Shown piece by piece: positions 45,357 through 56,831 of a stretch of 64,000 nt of DNA; position 1 is the first letter of the stretch; each line of letters starts with the position of its first letter. The DNA comes from Cystobasidiopsis lactophilus (Eukaryota > Basidiomycota > Agaricostilbomycetes > Agaricostilbales > Chionosphaeraceae): the NCBI GenBank assembly GCA_001599975.1, contig BCIO01000002.1, forward strand, positions 2,553,883-2,617,882, read 5' to 3'. Position numbers and translations under genes: made by a program. The notes under the pieces were generated by a model. That model searched no databases. It had not been told where the DNA came from and saw nothing but the letters and a program-made list of their open reading frames with translations.

Positions 45357-47619
45357 TCAGACGGCTGGGGCTGGGGGGCGAGCAGACCGGGGCGCCTGCT
45401 CGATGTGCGCCGCACCCTTGGGCTCGTCTTTCTCCTTTGTCATGCTTGTTTTTGGGGCAGGCTCGTCCGAGCCGACAATAGTGCTGTCGTCTGAGTCGTG
45501 GTATTCGGAGTGTCGCGAGGTGTAGCCTTCCGGCAGCCATTTGGAAGACGTCCAGGGCTTGACATCGGCAGAGTTGTACATGCTGCAAGGGTCAAGTTAG
45601 ATCAGGCCTCAAATCTGAAGAGCTGGTGTACTCACACATCGACAGCTTCGAGAGATAAACCGCTCGATTCGTAGAGGAAGAAATACACGACCACGGCGCC
45701 CAAAGCATTGCAGCAAGCAAAGATGTACCCATAGCGGTAGCCAATCTTTGCAACAATCGGGGTGGTGAAAAAGGCGAGGCAGAAATTCCACGTCCAATTG
45801 GCGAATGTAGCTATTGGGGAGGCTCAGCGCCAAGCGGACTGAAGGGGAGACATGAACAACGAACCCAGAGCGGCCTGTTTGGCCCGCGTTCGTGTAGGGA
45901 ACGTTTCGCCCGTCAAGATCCAGATGCCTGGCGCCCATGTGGTCGCATAGCCCAAGATAAACAAGCAGCCGGAGACGATCATCAAATTGGCATAAGTCTT
46001 GTTGGTCAAGGGATCATGAGATGTGCCGGCTGAGGCGAAGATGAAGAGCCAGGCGGACTGCCAGATGCCTCCGATGATGAGGGGCATGCGGCGACCATAT
46101 CGTTCCATGATGTAGATGCCGCCAAAGGTGCACACAAAGTTGACGGCGTTCAAGATGACTTGCGTCACAAAACTGTTCGAAATGCCCACGCCTTGAAAGA
46201 TCGTGGCACCTGTTTAAAAGGATTTAAAATGTAAACAAGACCAAAAGATAAGACGAAGCATCAGTACCGTAATAGAAGAAGTAGCTGTCCAACAACAAAT
46301 GTCAAACCATGTAAGAGCTTCGTCATGAGCAACTCACTTCGCGCCGGTAAGCTGTTGCAGGCTTTGCAAAGACATGCCCAGAATCGTGCGGTAGAGCGTC
46401 TTGTTGCGAACGCGGAAGCAGTCCAACCAGGTGGCCTTGTTCATCGACTGCTCGACTGCGACGGCTTTCTTGATCTCGCGATACTGGGCATGGGCGGCGG
46501 CGTCTTCTTCGGGGTTGGAGATGCCGTGCAACTTGGAGACTGCCTCCTCCGCCTCTTGGGCGCGTCCATTGGCTTGCAGCCATCTCGGAGACTCCGGAAA
46601 GAATAGGATGGCCGTCCCGAGAAGAGCAGCAAAGATAATGCCGATTGCCATGACGATTCGCCATGAGCCAGAGTTCGAGATTTTGTTGGTGCCCAAATTA
46701 AGCTAGAACAGTCTTCAGCACCCTCGTTGTGTCCTTCTAGGTCAGGATACTCACAAGGGCGGCCACAAGGATGCCTGCGGTGATCAAAAGTTGGTACAGC
46801 GAAGTGAGAGAGCCGCGGATAGCCTTTGGCGCTCTGTTGCACCCTCATTAGGGATGCTCCTCAGCGAGAAAGGTAGAAATCGTATGTACGTTTCTGCGGT
46901 ATACATAGGACCACTGTCAAAGGGTTTGTCAGCGGCGATGGATGTTCCTGGGCAGCGACACTCACGCCGCCGATAAGGCTCCGACTCCCAAACCGCTGAT
47001 GAGACGGCCAACTGCAACTTGCTGCCAGGAATTGAAGGCTGTGACTTGAACGATGACACCGATAATGAAGACAAGGCATTCGCTCGAGATGGCCCTGGTA
47101 GAGGGAAGAATTGAGTTTGGTGGCATTGAAGCCAGCAAAATGGCCCCACCTTCGTCTGCCCATCATATCAGCAGCAGGCGCGCCGAACAATGCACCAGCC
47201 ATCGTTCCGACCCTGCAATGAATACGGCGTGAGCTCTGCGAGACAATTCTGAGCCTCGGCGGTTTTGGTCACTTACGAGAGCAAAGCCACTATCGTCCCT
47301 TCTCTCCAGGTATCTATCGCACAGGTTGAGACGTCGCTAGGGTTGGTGCACGTTCCAAATCGTTGGACGAAGTCGTCCATCAACACAATGCCAGAGATTT
47401 GGCCGCTGTGGTGTCGACATCCATGCGCGTCAGAATTTCTCCCGCAGAGCCTTTGATACGGACTCACGTGTCAAAGCCAAATATGAATCCAGTGAAGGAT
47501 GCTGCCCTCATTGAAGCCACTCAGCGGCAGCTTCTGCGAACGCCGAACCCCATCTCGGACTCACCAACTAACGCCACGCCGACCGACCAAGCGGTGATAT
47601 GCTGGCCGCGAATCTTCAT
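45357..47619 (-). CDS. MFS hexose/sugar transporter
   Basis: It starts MKIRGQHITAWSVGVALV. Twelve-helix sugar-porter motifs are in order: FTGFIFGFDTGQISGIVLM, GALFGAPAADMMGRRR (loop motif), VAVGRLISGLGVGALSA, PMYTAE, ILFFPESPRWLQANGRAQEA (PESPRWL), LQQLTGANYFFYYG, IYIMERYGRRMPLIIGG, YATTWAPGIWILTGETFPTR and IVAKIGYRYG. The C-terminal tail is hydrophilic and Ser/Asp-rich (SEYHDSDDSTIVGSDEPAPK), typical of a regulated plasma-membrane transporter. About ten introns. Sugar specificity cannot be read. Confidence 0.9.
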
Positions 47620-47706
47620 TATTGCTACTGCTGCTTTGAAAGTGGAAGTTTGGGGTCAAGAGAGACGGAGAAGCGCCAATTATGACAAAAGAGGAGGAGC
47701 GACTCG

Positions 47707-47984
47707 CTACGTCACAACCAGGACCATGTGCAGTTGACGCCCTTCGGCAGAGTCCTCCGCTATTTTGCGTTGCCGAAAGCGTGCCCTGAGACCCTCAGAA
47801 TGTGTCATTATTTGTTGCATGTCGAGGGCCTCGACGATCTCCAAGGCCCACTTCGGAGTTCGGGCCTTTGGCCTGGCAGGAGCTGCAGCGGCTCGGTCGG
47901 GAGCGTCGCAGCTCCTGGTGTCGATACACAGACATAGCGTCGTGGTACAACAGAGCACTCGTACGCAAGAGAAAGGGCTTGCAT
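47707..47984 (-). CDS. Candidate 76-residue protein, two exons
   Basis: ATG at 47984 gives MQALSLA. A GTACGA...CCAG intron fits phase and continues SCDAPDRAAAAPARPKARTP, KWALEIVEALDMQQIMTHSE, GLRARFRQRKIAEDSAEGR and ends HMVLVVT. The Ala/Arg/Pro-rich start resembles a mitochondrial presequence; the rest is helical. No family is recognised. It lies divergent from the MAPR gene and downstream of the transporter start. It could be spurious. Confidence 0.3.
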
Positions 47985-48245
47985 CAAGCAGCGGCGGTCA
48001 TGCCACTGCTGCTGGCAGAGCAGAGGAAGAGAGGCCACGACGCCAGGATCTCTGCTTCACTTCGTCCTGGTCACAGCGCAGACACATGCAAGCAAGCAAT
48101 TTGAACACATTGAGGAGACCCAGATGTCCAAGGAACAGCTTTGACTGCTCGCTCGCACATTGGCACCAGCGACTTCTGGACGGGGACGACGAAACCCGAG
48201 CTCTGATCTCACAGCTGATCGTCGAATCTTTGCCAAGGCCCTTTT

Positions 48246-49076
48246 ATGAGTCAAATTGTGCAGCCATTACTCGAGAAAGCGCAAAGTGTGAGCATCGCCG
48301 TTGCCCGCCAAGGAAGGACCGCATTCAAAAGAGCCACCGGGGCGAGTGACAGCTCTTTCAAGCCAATCCAGTCCTAGGAGCCGCACTATTTGGCCTCGTC
48401 CCAATCCTTGTGGCATTTCCGCTTGCATATCTCTTCTCAGACCGCTCCCCACCAACGCCGCTGCCCAATCTTCCGCGACCTCCAAAAATGCCGACCGCTT
48501 TCCAAGTCGACCCCAATTTGGTACTGGACCCGCCCAAAGACACGCCTTTTACGCCTACGGAGCTTTCTCGGTACAATGGCTCCGATGCTTCGTGAGTCGG
48601 CTTCGGATAGAGGCGGTTGGCGCGGCGATTCTCAAAATGCTGGCTCGCACAGGCTGCCGATCTACGTGGCTGTCAAAGGCACCATTTTTGACGTATCTGC
48701 CAAGCGCGATATGTATGGTCCTGGAGCGGGCTACAATGTATGCATTTGGCTTTCAGCGAAGAGGCTGATGGCTCAAGGCATTGCCAGATCTTTGCCGGCA
48801 AGGATGGGTCAAGAGGCCTTGGGAAGTCTTCTCTCCAGCCTGAAGACGCCGTCTCAGACTACAGTACTTTGGACGAGAAGGAGATGGGCGTTCTGAATGT
48901 GAGAGGTCTGTCTTTCTACTGAATCTGGGCTGATCAAGCGGCCGGCAGCATTGGTTCGAGTACTATTCGAAGGTCAGTTCATCGATCATAGCAATTTTGT
49001 CAAATTTCGTGCTAAAACCCAAGTTGAACAGCGGTACAATGTTATGGGCAAAGTGCAGAGCGACCCCAAGTTGTGA
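48246..49076 (+). CDS. MAPR (cytochrome b5-like heme-binding, Dap1/PGRMC1-type) membrane protein
   Basis: It starts MSQIVQPLLEKAQ. An intron of about 80 nt leads to one membrane helix (AALFGLVPILVAFPLAYLF), then the MAPR core: PFTPTELSRYNGSD, LPIYVAVKGTIFDVSAKRDM, YGPGAGYNVFAGKDGSRGLG, DYSTLDEKEMGVLN, EYYSKRYNVMGKV. Key features (DVS, YGPGAGY, AGKDGSRGL) are intact. Members bind heme and activate P450 enzymes, notably in ergosterol synthesis at the ER. Splice sites at about 48601-48656, 48738-48792 and 48905-48950 are inferred. Confidence 0.86.
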
Positions 49077-49220
49077 TTGCCTTCCATGCACTTTGCGTTG
49101 CTTCGCCGCCGTGGAATGTGATTAATTGTCTCTGGTCGGTGTTGTGTTGTAGTACATGACATATCAGAACCGAGAGACGCATGGGTGATTTAAGCGAGCC
49201 ATGCCGTGCTTCGACCAATC

Positions 49221-50526
49221 TCAGGGATCGGCTTGGCGAGACAAGGGCCGGTCGTCAGGAGGCTCTTGGTGAGCTAAAGGGCCGCGGTTGTCCGTTTCTG
49301 GTGGGTAGCTTGACCGTCTGGTGAGAGTGGCGTGATGATGAGCTGCCAGCAACAAATTCTCTGCCTGTTCGGGTTGCTGGGGCGGCGAAGGGCCACCTGG
49401 ACCAGCATAAAAACGTGTAGCGGATGATGGTGGACCGTAGGAGGCGCTGGGATGTTGCAGAGAAGCGGGCGAGCCGGGTTGAGAGGAAGGGGATGACATT
49501 TGAGGTTGACGCAAGACTAGGGCTGCGGTTGCAGCCGAGTGCACTGGGGGCGGCCCATAAGGATTGTAATAGGAAGAAAAGCTGGGTGCGCTTGGGCTGG
49601 GCATCATCGGAGGGGCTCGTTGAGGCGCTTGGGGAAAGGGGGTTGACATGGAGCGCGTTAAGGCAATCGGTTGGGCGACCTTTGACGTGTCGTATGTGAT
49701 GGGTGCCCGGCGTGTGGGCTGTGGGTATGTTGGGGTGGGCGCCACAAGGGGAGGAGGCGGCGGCGGCGGTTGCGGTTGGGTAGCTGGCTGAGACAAAGCC
49801 TGTGGCCTGGGCGGAGGCTTTGCGGACGACGATGATTGAAGTTGTGCAGGAGTGGGATCAGGTGCTGAGGGAGTCATGGGGCCGCGAGGAGAAGAAGAGG
49901 TTATCGGCGCCGCTTGCGAGGCTGGCAAAGGCAACGGAGCCGGCAGAGGGCCTTGCTGTTGCAAGAACCCGATGATGCGGTTCACAGTATGCGTGATGGT
50001 GTCTATTCGCTGGTCTACGCGGTTTTGCCAGGCCACATCCTCCGGGCTGTAGAGGGCCTTCAGCGAACATCCTTGGTCAAGTCAAGTATGCCAACCCACT
50101 TGAGAAGGTAGTCTGCGCGCCGCTCAAATGTACACTCTAGGTTGTGGCTTGTGCATCGCTTGCAAGGTGGATCGTCCGCGCCCTCGCACCGCATCTGAAC
50201 AAAGTAAGTCAGGCTGCCTGTTCGCCCAACTCAATTTGGGGCGTTTGACGGACCTTTTGCTTCCTGCAATGCACTGCGACACAAAAAGCTGAAGTCCTTG
50301 GACTCAAATACGCAAGATCTTGAAACTCACGACATGCTCTGCTTGTTCTAGGCCCGACAGTCTTTTGGCGCTTTCGAGGCGGTTGGGCTGGGTCATCGGC
50401 GTCCTCGTCTTTTGTAGAATCGTTGCCGGGAGTTGACAGGCGTGCAGGAGGAGCTTGAGATGTCTGGGCTTGCTTCGAGGGCCCGGCCGCTTTGGTGGCC
50501 CCTGCCGTCGTCGCGGTTGGTGGCAT
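49221..50526 (-). CDS. Zn2Cys6 transcription factor without a visible middle-homology domain
   Basis: It starts MPPTATTAGATKAAGPSKQA (a frame-matched Met at 50571 is also possible). A basic RKRQKTVGPRTSRA leads into the zinc cluster, assembled over three exons: C-L-H-C-R-K-Q-K-M-R-C, then EGADDPPCKRCTSHNLEC, giving spacing C-x2-C-x6-C-x7-C-x2-C-x6-C. All six cysteines are present. After the cluster come LLKW and, past a 38-nt intron at 50058-50095, a short helix AWQNRVDQRIDTITHTVNR, a dimerisation candidate. The remaining 250 residues are Pro/Ser/Gln-rich and likely activating or disordered. The usual fungal-specific regulatory domain is not present. Confidence 0.83.
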
Positions 50527-51083
50527 CGTCAGCTCGGGTGGCAGCCGAAAGGTGGCAGCTGCTGAAAGCAAGCAATCCTTCGCTGCTCTGTGCTTTACAA
50601 GGTGGCCTGCTTTTGCCCGTGTGCGGTCGCCAACAGCCTAGCGAGTTTCAAGAAGGCCGCCCAAGCGTGGGCGGAATTGGGCGGCAGCCGCAGAGCGTCT
50701 TTCTTGAGCCGGACGCTAGACGGAGGTGACAGCTTTGCCAACGTCTGTAGGAGATTAAGTTAGTCTATATGATACTATATGGGACAGCACCAACAAGAAG
50801 CTTGCTTGTACCTAGCGGCGAATCAGAGCAATCGACAAGTCAGAGGCAGATGGCCGTGAACGCCGGCGTTAGCGGCAGAGTCGCAGCCAGCAAGGTTTTG
50901 CGATCACTGGGCAAGAGCAGGGAGGCTCTGGTGATGTTGTCGACCGTTTTCTGCCATCAAAATGCAATGGGGTGGCGGACTGGGAGCGAAAGAAATTTTA
51001 TCGGAGCTGAGCCGGAGCCGCTCACTTCCTCGACAACAAGAGGGCCCTCCTTGCCCGATACAAATACACGTCAATCAAGCAGT
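50527..51083. other. Spacer upstream of the Zn2Cys6 gene
   Basis: It lies between two minus-strand genes. No supported exon or repeat was seen. Confidence 0.35.
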
Positions 51084-54000
51084 CTATGAAGGGTATGAGC
51101 GCCCTCGAGTGACAGAATACGCCTCCCGCAGCGCCGTCTTCGTGGCCTGCTGTTGTTGCCAAGCCTCGCTTGCTCGCCTGCGCAAGTTTTCGAATTGAAC
51201 CTGAACCCTTCTGAATGCCCAAAGAAGCAAAGAAACGAACCTCATGCGCACCACTGCAATCACCGCCTGCACTGCCGATTTGAACGTGCGCTTGCGGCGG
51301 GCTTGCACAGGTCGTTCGTAAGGCAAACCGTAGCGACTCAAAGTCGCGGCCGTCGCTTCCGCCCTGAACGCCCTCAAAAGTAAGCTCCGTGGGCTGCTAC
51401 AAGGAGCTAGTGGAAGGTCGAAGGCGCACCTCGCTTCGAGCTGGGCGATGAGCTTGGTGAGGTACTGCTTTTGGTGGGCGAGATCGTAGCGCAGCATGGA
51501 TTCGCGAGTGTACCGGACTTTGAGGTGGCGTACTAGAGCGAGGAGCGTCTTGGCCTCTTCGGAGCTCAGTGATCGCCCGGTCAGCCTGCAGCGACCGTTA
51601 GATATTGCCGACGCCGACGCCAGAGGAAGGATGGTCTACGCACGGAAGGTGTCGACCCGATTTGGCATCGGCAATGTCTTTGCCCAGACTGTCAGCATCT
51701 TTCCGCACTCGTTGGAGGTCCGCATAAAGGCCTTGGGTGGTCGCTTCCCGGTCTCGCTTCAGCTCGCGGACTTCGCGCAGCAGGCGGTCGGTTTCTTGCG
51801 TCTTGAAGTCGAGCTCTTGGCGGAGGTAGGTCGAACCAGATGACGGTGCACCTGAAGTGGACTCCAGCTGGGCTATGCGAGCGTTGGCAGCGGCCAGCCG
51901 CTTGTTCGAGGTCAATTGGTCTCGGTCGGCCGATTGGAGTTTGGCGATCTTGTCGTCCAGCTCTCGATTGGCGCTCTCCAGTTGGATCTGCAGCTGGCGC
52001 ACTTGCCGCTCCAGCGTCTCGAGCTGAACCATCAACGGCGACAGGGTCTCGTCCGCCGAACCATTGGCCGTTCGGTACGTGTTCTGAGCAACTCGATTAT
52101 CAGCACTGGAGTGAGCTGCAAAGAGTTGTTGCCTTACATTGAATTTGAAGAAGCCGGGCGTCTTCGGGGTCGGCACGCCCAAGATCGACCTGAACGGCAA
52201 GGACTTCTCGGGCGTGTCGAGCAAGCCGCCGGCACCTGTCTCTTGTAACAGAGTAACTTGCTTCCTCAGCGAGTGAACGCGGGTCTCGAGCTCAGCCTTG
52301 ACTCGGTTCAAGCTGGCAATCTGTTGGTCCTTGAGCGACTCTTGGGCGCGGCGGTCAACCGAATGCCGCTCGAGCACGCTGACCTGCTCAAGCTCTCGGC
52401 GAGCCTGGTCCAGCTGCACACGCAGTTCCGTCTCCGTTTCCCTTGTCTCATTGAGAGCAGATTCCAGGCGGGTGCGCAGGGCGTGGGCGACTTGCTTCTG
52501 CTCGGCCAGCTCCTGCTCGACCTCTTCCAAACTGGTCGAAGTGCGCTTGGAGGTTGAGTCTAGGCGCTGCCTGGCAGCCTGCAAGTCCTGAGCTTGGTCT
52601 TGAGCGGCTGATAGTTGCTTCTTGAGACTGGCCATCTGCGACTCGAGCGAGTTGATGGTGGCTTCGGCTTCGGACAGACGCGAGTCGCGGGATTGGACGG
52701 AGCGCTTGAGGCGAGCGCATTCGGCATCGAGCTCGATGACTCTAGAAGGTGAAACTTGCTGGGCGGAGCGCGAGGTGTCGGAAGCCGTCTGGTCGTCCAA
52801 GGCCTGGGCCAGCTTGTCACGCTCTTCCTTGAGCACGGCGAGCTCGCCGCCGTACCCTTCCAACTGGTCGCGCAGGAGCTGGCGGTCCTGGGTGAGCTGC
52901 TCGACCTGGGCCTTGGCCTCCTCGAACTGCGCCTCTTGCTCTTCCATGACGGTGCACAGCTCGTCCTCGAGGCGCTTCATCTTGTCGGCGAAGCCCTCCT
53001 CTTGCGTGTCTCGTTCGGCGCGAGCCTCTTCGATCTCCTGGTCCTTCTCCTCCAGCTGTAGCAGCAGCTCGTCGGTGCGCTGCTGCCAGTCGGCCACCTG
53101 CCGCCGGCTCTCTTCGGTGGCGGCCGCGAGCTGGTCGCGGAGCTCAAAGACCTCCTTTTGCAGGCCGACGATGGCTTCAGACTGCTCCAGAGCGCGGGTG
53201 TCGTCGCCTGACTGACTGAGGGATTGACGGGAGAGGAGCTGGGTGCGGAGCTGGTCGACTTCCTTCTCGCGGTCGTCCAAGGCGGCCTGCATGCGGTCGA
53301 TCTCTTTGTGCATCTCCGATGAGAGCATGGCGGACAGGTTGTTCTGCTGCTGCGATCCCGCCGACCGATCAGGCGAGGGCTGGAGCGCAATGCCGGCCAT
53401 CTGGCGCAGCTGCTGGATCTCGTCGTCGCGCTCCTCAAGCTGGGCCATGAGGTTCTGGTTCTCGGTGGTGAGGTGCGAGTTCAAGGTGTGGAGGTAGGCG
53501 TTGAGCTTGGCGCCGTTGAAGCGGGTCGCCTTGGCGTCACCCAGTGGCAACGAGTTGTTGGCCGGGTACGGGTTGAGGTCGTTCGAGGTGGAGTCGGACA
53601 TGAAACCGGCCGCGGCAGACTCAGAGTGGGAGCCTTCGTCAGCCGAGGAGGAGTCGTGGCGGGAGTGCAGGGACACAGAGGCGCTGGCGGTGCGCTGGGG
53701 GAAGGGGGTGCCCTTCTTGATGCGGGCTTTGGCGGCCGACCGCACAGCCGTAAGCTGCAAGGTGGCCAGCAGGTGCGACTTTCTGCGTTCAATGTCGGAC
53801 TGGGCTCCGGCCGGCCGAGGGGTGGCAAAAGGAGAGACGGCGGCGCCGGAGCTGGGGGAGTATTGGTTGAGCACATTGGCAATGTTCTGGCCCAGCGGCG
53901 TGCGACCGACGGCCGGAGAGGCGGCGTAGAGGGCCGACTTGTTGGGGGAGATGTTCTCGGGCAGCTCCTCGATGGGCGGCAGATTGTCGCTGAAGTCGTT

Positions 54001-54516
54001 GTTGATCGAGACCGAGTCCTCGTCGTCGACGCCTTGCGGCAGGAGCGGGGAGGGCACATAGGACGAGGGCAAGGAAGAGGCGTTGGAGTGAGTCAGCGAG
54101 GGCACCCGCTGGCTTTCCCTGGACGCAACCCGCGCCTGGGGCTTGCTGCGCTGGTTGACGAAGCGGTGCTGGCCCTGGCTCATCTCTTGCGACGAGCTGG
54201 ACGAGTTGCCATCGCTGAGCGGCTCTGTGAGCTCTTGGATGGGCGAGGGAGCGCGGTTGGAGGAGCGCTGGGAGGAGGAGAGGCCAGAGTCCGGGCGAAC
54301 AACAATGGGCGAAGAGCGAAGGTTGTTTTTCGAGGCCGCTGCTGTCTTGGCTGGCGCGGGCGACAAGAACCTCGACCTGGCCTCTTCCGAGTCGAACGAG
54401 TAGTCCTGCGAGCCCGACCCGTCGGGCAGAGAGGGCAGCTCCTCCAAGTCGGCGCCCTCCTTCTCCAGCGCTTGCAGCCGCTTCAGCACGCGCGACGGCG
54501 TTTCCAAGGCGAACAT
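51084..54516 (-). CDS. PACT-domain spindle-pole-body coiled-coil protein (Pcp1/pericentrin-like)
   Basis: The start is MFALETPSRVLKRLQALEKE (the Met at 54579 is possible). The first 350 residues are Ser-rich and disordered (LRSSPIVVRPDSGLSSSQRS). Next is RFNGAKLNAYLHTLNSHLTT and hundreds of residues of heptad coiled coil (for example DRMQAALDDREKEVDQLRTQ, MKRLEDELCTVMEEQEAQFE, LRVQLDQARRELEQVSVLER). After introns near 51584-51640, 51370-51440 and 51182-51245, the C-terminus reads RKRTFKSAVQAVIAVVRM and RRASEAWQQQQATKTALREA, the PACT motif that anchors the protein to calmodulin and the pole body. It probably organises gamma-tubulin. Mto1-type was considered; the end fits PACT better. Confidence 0.72.
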
Positions 54517-55141
54517 CCTCTTTTGAGTCTGCTCGAGTGAGCTTTGTGAAGGCCTCTGACAGGTCAAGAGCTCACCCAAGAGGCAAGACTGGGCAGATAG
54601 GTTGGGAAAGGCTCAAAAGAAAACAATCCAGGTTGAACTTGAGGGCTTACGTAAGAAGCAGGCTCCCTGCTCGCGAGCGAGGCAGGCTTCGCCCCTCTGT
54701 CTGCGACGGCCACAGGCGTGCTTATTCTGCCTTTCTTGCTTACTGTTACTGTTCAGAATGCTGCACATGCGCAAAACAGGCTGCTCAAAGGCCTCAATTT
54801 TGCCCCTGATAGTCTAGTCTGTTTGCTTTTCGGAGCTCACTGGCAGGAGCAAGTGTCTTGAAGGCTTTGCCCTGAAGCTGACGGCCAGCCCTGCGCTCCT
54901 CTGTGTCGAATGGGCATACAGAGGATCGAGATGTCTTCGGAAAAGGACGGACAGAAGGCGTGTCGACGACGACGAAGTCCGCCTTCTGAAGTTCTGGCAG
55001 ACTGGCACGGCGCACACAAAGGCGCCTTGCCCCATCGTCTTGCAAGGCAGAATGCGTTTCGAGAAAAGTCTCCTGGATTCTGTTTCCTTCGTGACAGAGG
55101 TGCCCTGCCTTGCCTTTGGTTCTTGACGACCATTTTCGACC
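54517..55141. other. Divergent promoter region
   Basis: It lies between the spindle-pole gene and the gene at 55142. No exon with family character or repeat was seen. Confidence 0.4.
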
Positions 55142-56598
55142 ATGACCCATCCGAAGAGTTACCACGTCGCAGGAGCCGGAAGCACAGGGCTCTACGCTGC
55201 TTTGCATCTTCTCCAGTACAGCAAAGAGGCCACCGTCTACATCTGGAGCAAGCGCCAAACGCATGGTCCTCGCCCATTGACAGAGAACGGCAGGCTTTTT
55301 AACGAGTTCATCGGCGGCTTTCCCAGCGACCCTCCTGCTGCCTTGCTCTTATACCCATTCCCATTGGCCCAAGGCACTGAGCGTCGCTCGGACTCTGCCA
55401 ACTCTGACCCCCACAACCTCTTCAATGAATATGAGGCCAGAAGACAGCGCAACGACCGCATAATGTACTACGAAATCGAAGATCAAGCCCGCCGGGTGGG
55501 GAAAGTGCATTATGGCGTCAGATTCCAGTGGATGGATACCGCCTCGGCGAAGGCCTTCTTCGGGTTCACGGAGAAAGAGTTCGGCGCAGACGGGGCTGGC
55601 CTTCAAGCTGCTGGTTTCACCAAACTCGCTGCACTGGGCGTTAACCAACCGCTTATCTGCGCCACTGGACCACGCGGTCTACCTAAGGAGCTCTTCTTTC
55701 ATGCGTTAGTAGCCTCTCTGCGCAAACTTGATTGCGTCTAATGAATCACTGCAGCTCTCCGATCAAGGTCCAAGCTTTCTTCTACGGTCCTGCTCCTTCC
55801 CTGTTCCAGAGAATCCTTCTTCTCCATTATGCCCATATGGAAGGCGTGAGCGTGGCAGTGCCTCTCCGGATCCCCCTCACCCGCACGCTCGAATGGGAGT
55901 GTGACCTAAGAGTCGACGAGAAGTTCTTTGCGACTTTGATTGCTCATATGAAGGACAAGCCGGTGGCGATACTCGAAGAAGCCAAACTGGAGCAGATGGC
56001 AACCGAACCAGCATTCCGGGCCATCCGGGACCAAGTCATGCCATACGTCAGAGCCTGCCGAGCCTTCCACCCGGAAGAGAAATGCACCTTCGAGCTGCTT
56101 CTCACACACCACGCTAATCTCATGGAGCGGGAAATACACTCACTGCGGTACGCCGAAGCAACTTTCGCTGTTGGGCGGACCATTCGCGCAAACGAACAGA
56201 TGAAGTGGCACACTGGAACAGCGAAACGCTTGGTTACTTTTCTGGAATGCAGCCAATCATCCAGCACTCAGGTTGAACAAGGGTGGCAAGATTTTGTAAA
56301 TTTCTGCTCGGCAGGATATCCGGGTCACTCTCAGCGCCTCTGGAATCGCGTGCGCGTCAATATGGAGACTATTATCAAGACTCATATCCAAAAGGCGGTC
56401 GACAGTCACATCCCACACTTTTTCGAGTGGCTCCTGCATGGAAGGCATCGGCTTCCACCCGAACCGGAGCTGCCTAAGCCAGTTTTGGCCTGGGTTCACA
56501 GCACCGCTTTCCTGAAACATCCCAGTCCGGAGACGGATGCTACTGCTTTCAGGGATTTAAACCTGGACCGGAAGGAGGTGGAAGCGCTGCTAGGTTGA
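55142..56598 (+). CDS. Unknown protein with Rossmann-like N-terminus
   Basis: It starts MTHPKSYHVAGAGSTGLYAA. YHVAGAGSTGLYAALHLLQ fits a beta-alpha-beta dinucleotide-binding fold (GxGxxG), followed by ATVYIWSKRQ as a second strand. The rest does not look like a known FAD oxidoreductase: EFIGGFPSDPPAALLLYP, FGFTEKEFGADGAGLQAAGF, then after an intron (about 55706-55753) SPIKVQAFFYGPAPSLFQRI, RTLEWECDLRVDEKFFATLI, RACRAFHPEEKCTFELLLTH and a helical C-terminus ending DRKEVEALLG. About 465 residues, soluble. It is an orphan; a divergent ketopantoate-reductase-like fold is one guess. Confidence 0.5.
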
Positions 56599-56831
56599 TT
56601 GCGCTTGTGCTGTTGTTCCACATTTTGCTTGCCTGATTCTCCCATTGAAACTGCAACGCGGTCTAACTACTACGATCAGCTATTTGATGCCTTGCCCCTG
56701 CGCTCTTACTTTGCCAAGCAGGGTGAGGCATTTACGCGCGTCTGAGGTCTTTTTGGATGTCGCGAGGGATTTTTGCTCTTCGTTCTCAACCACCACGACC
56801 TTCAGTCCCACTAAAGACCAAATTGTTCAAG

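Noticed and set aside
53473-54540. 355-residue plus-strand frame over the spindle-pole gene
   Set aside because: It is a mirror of the coiled-coil coding strand with Gly/Arg/Val bias and no domain.
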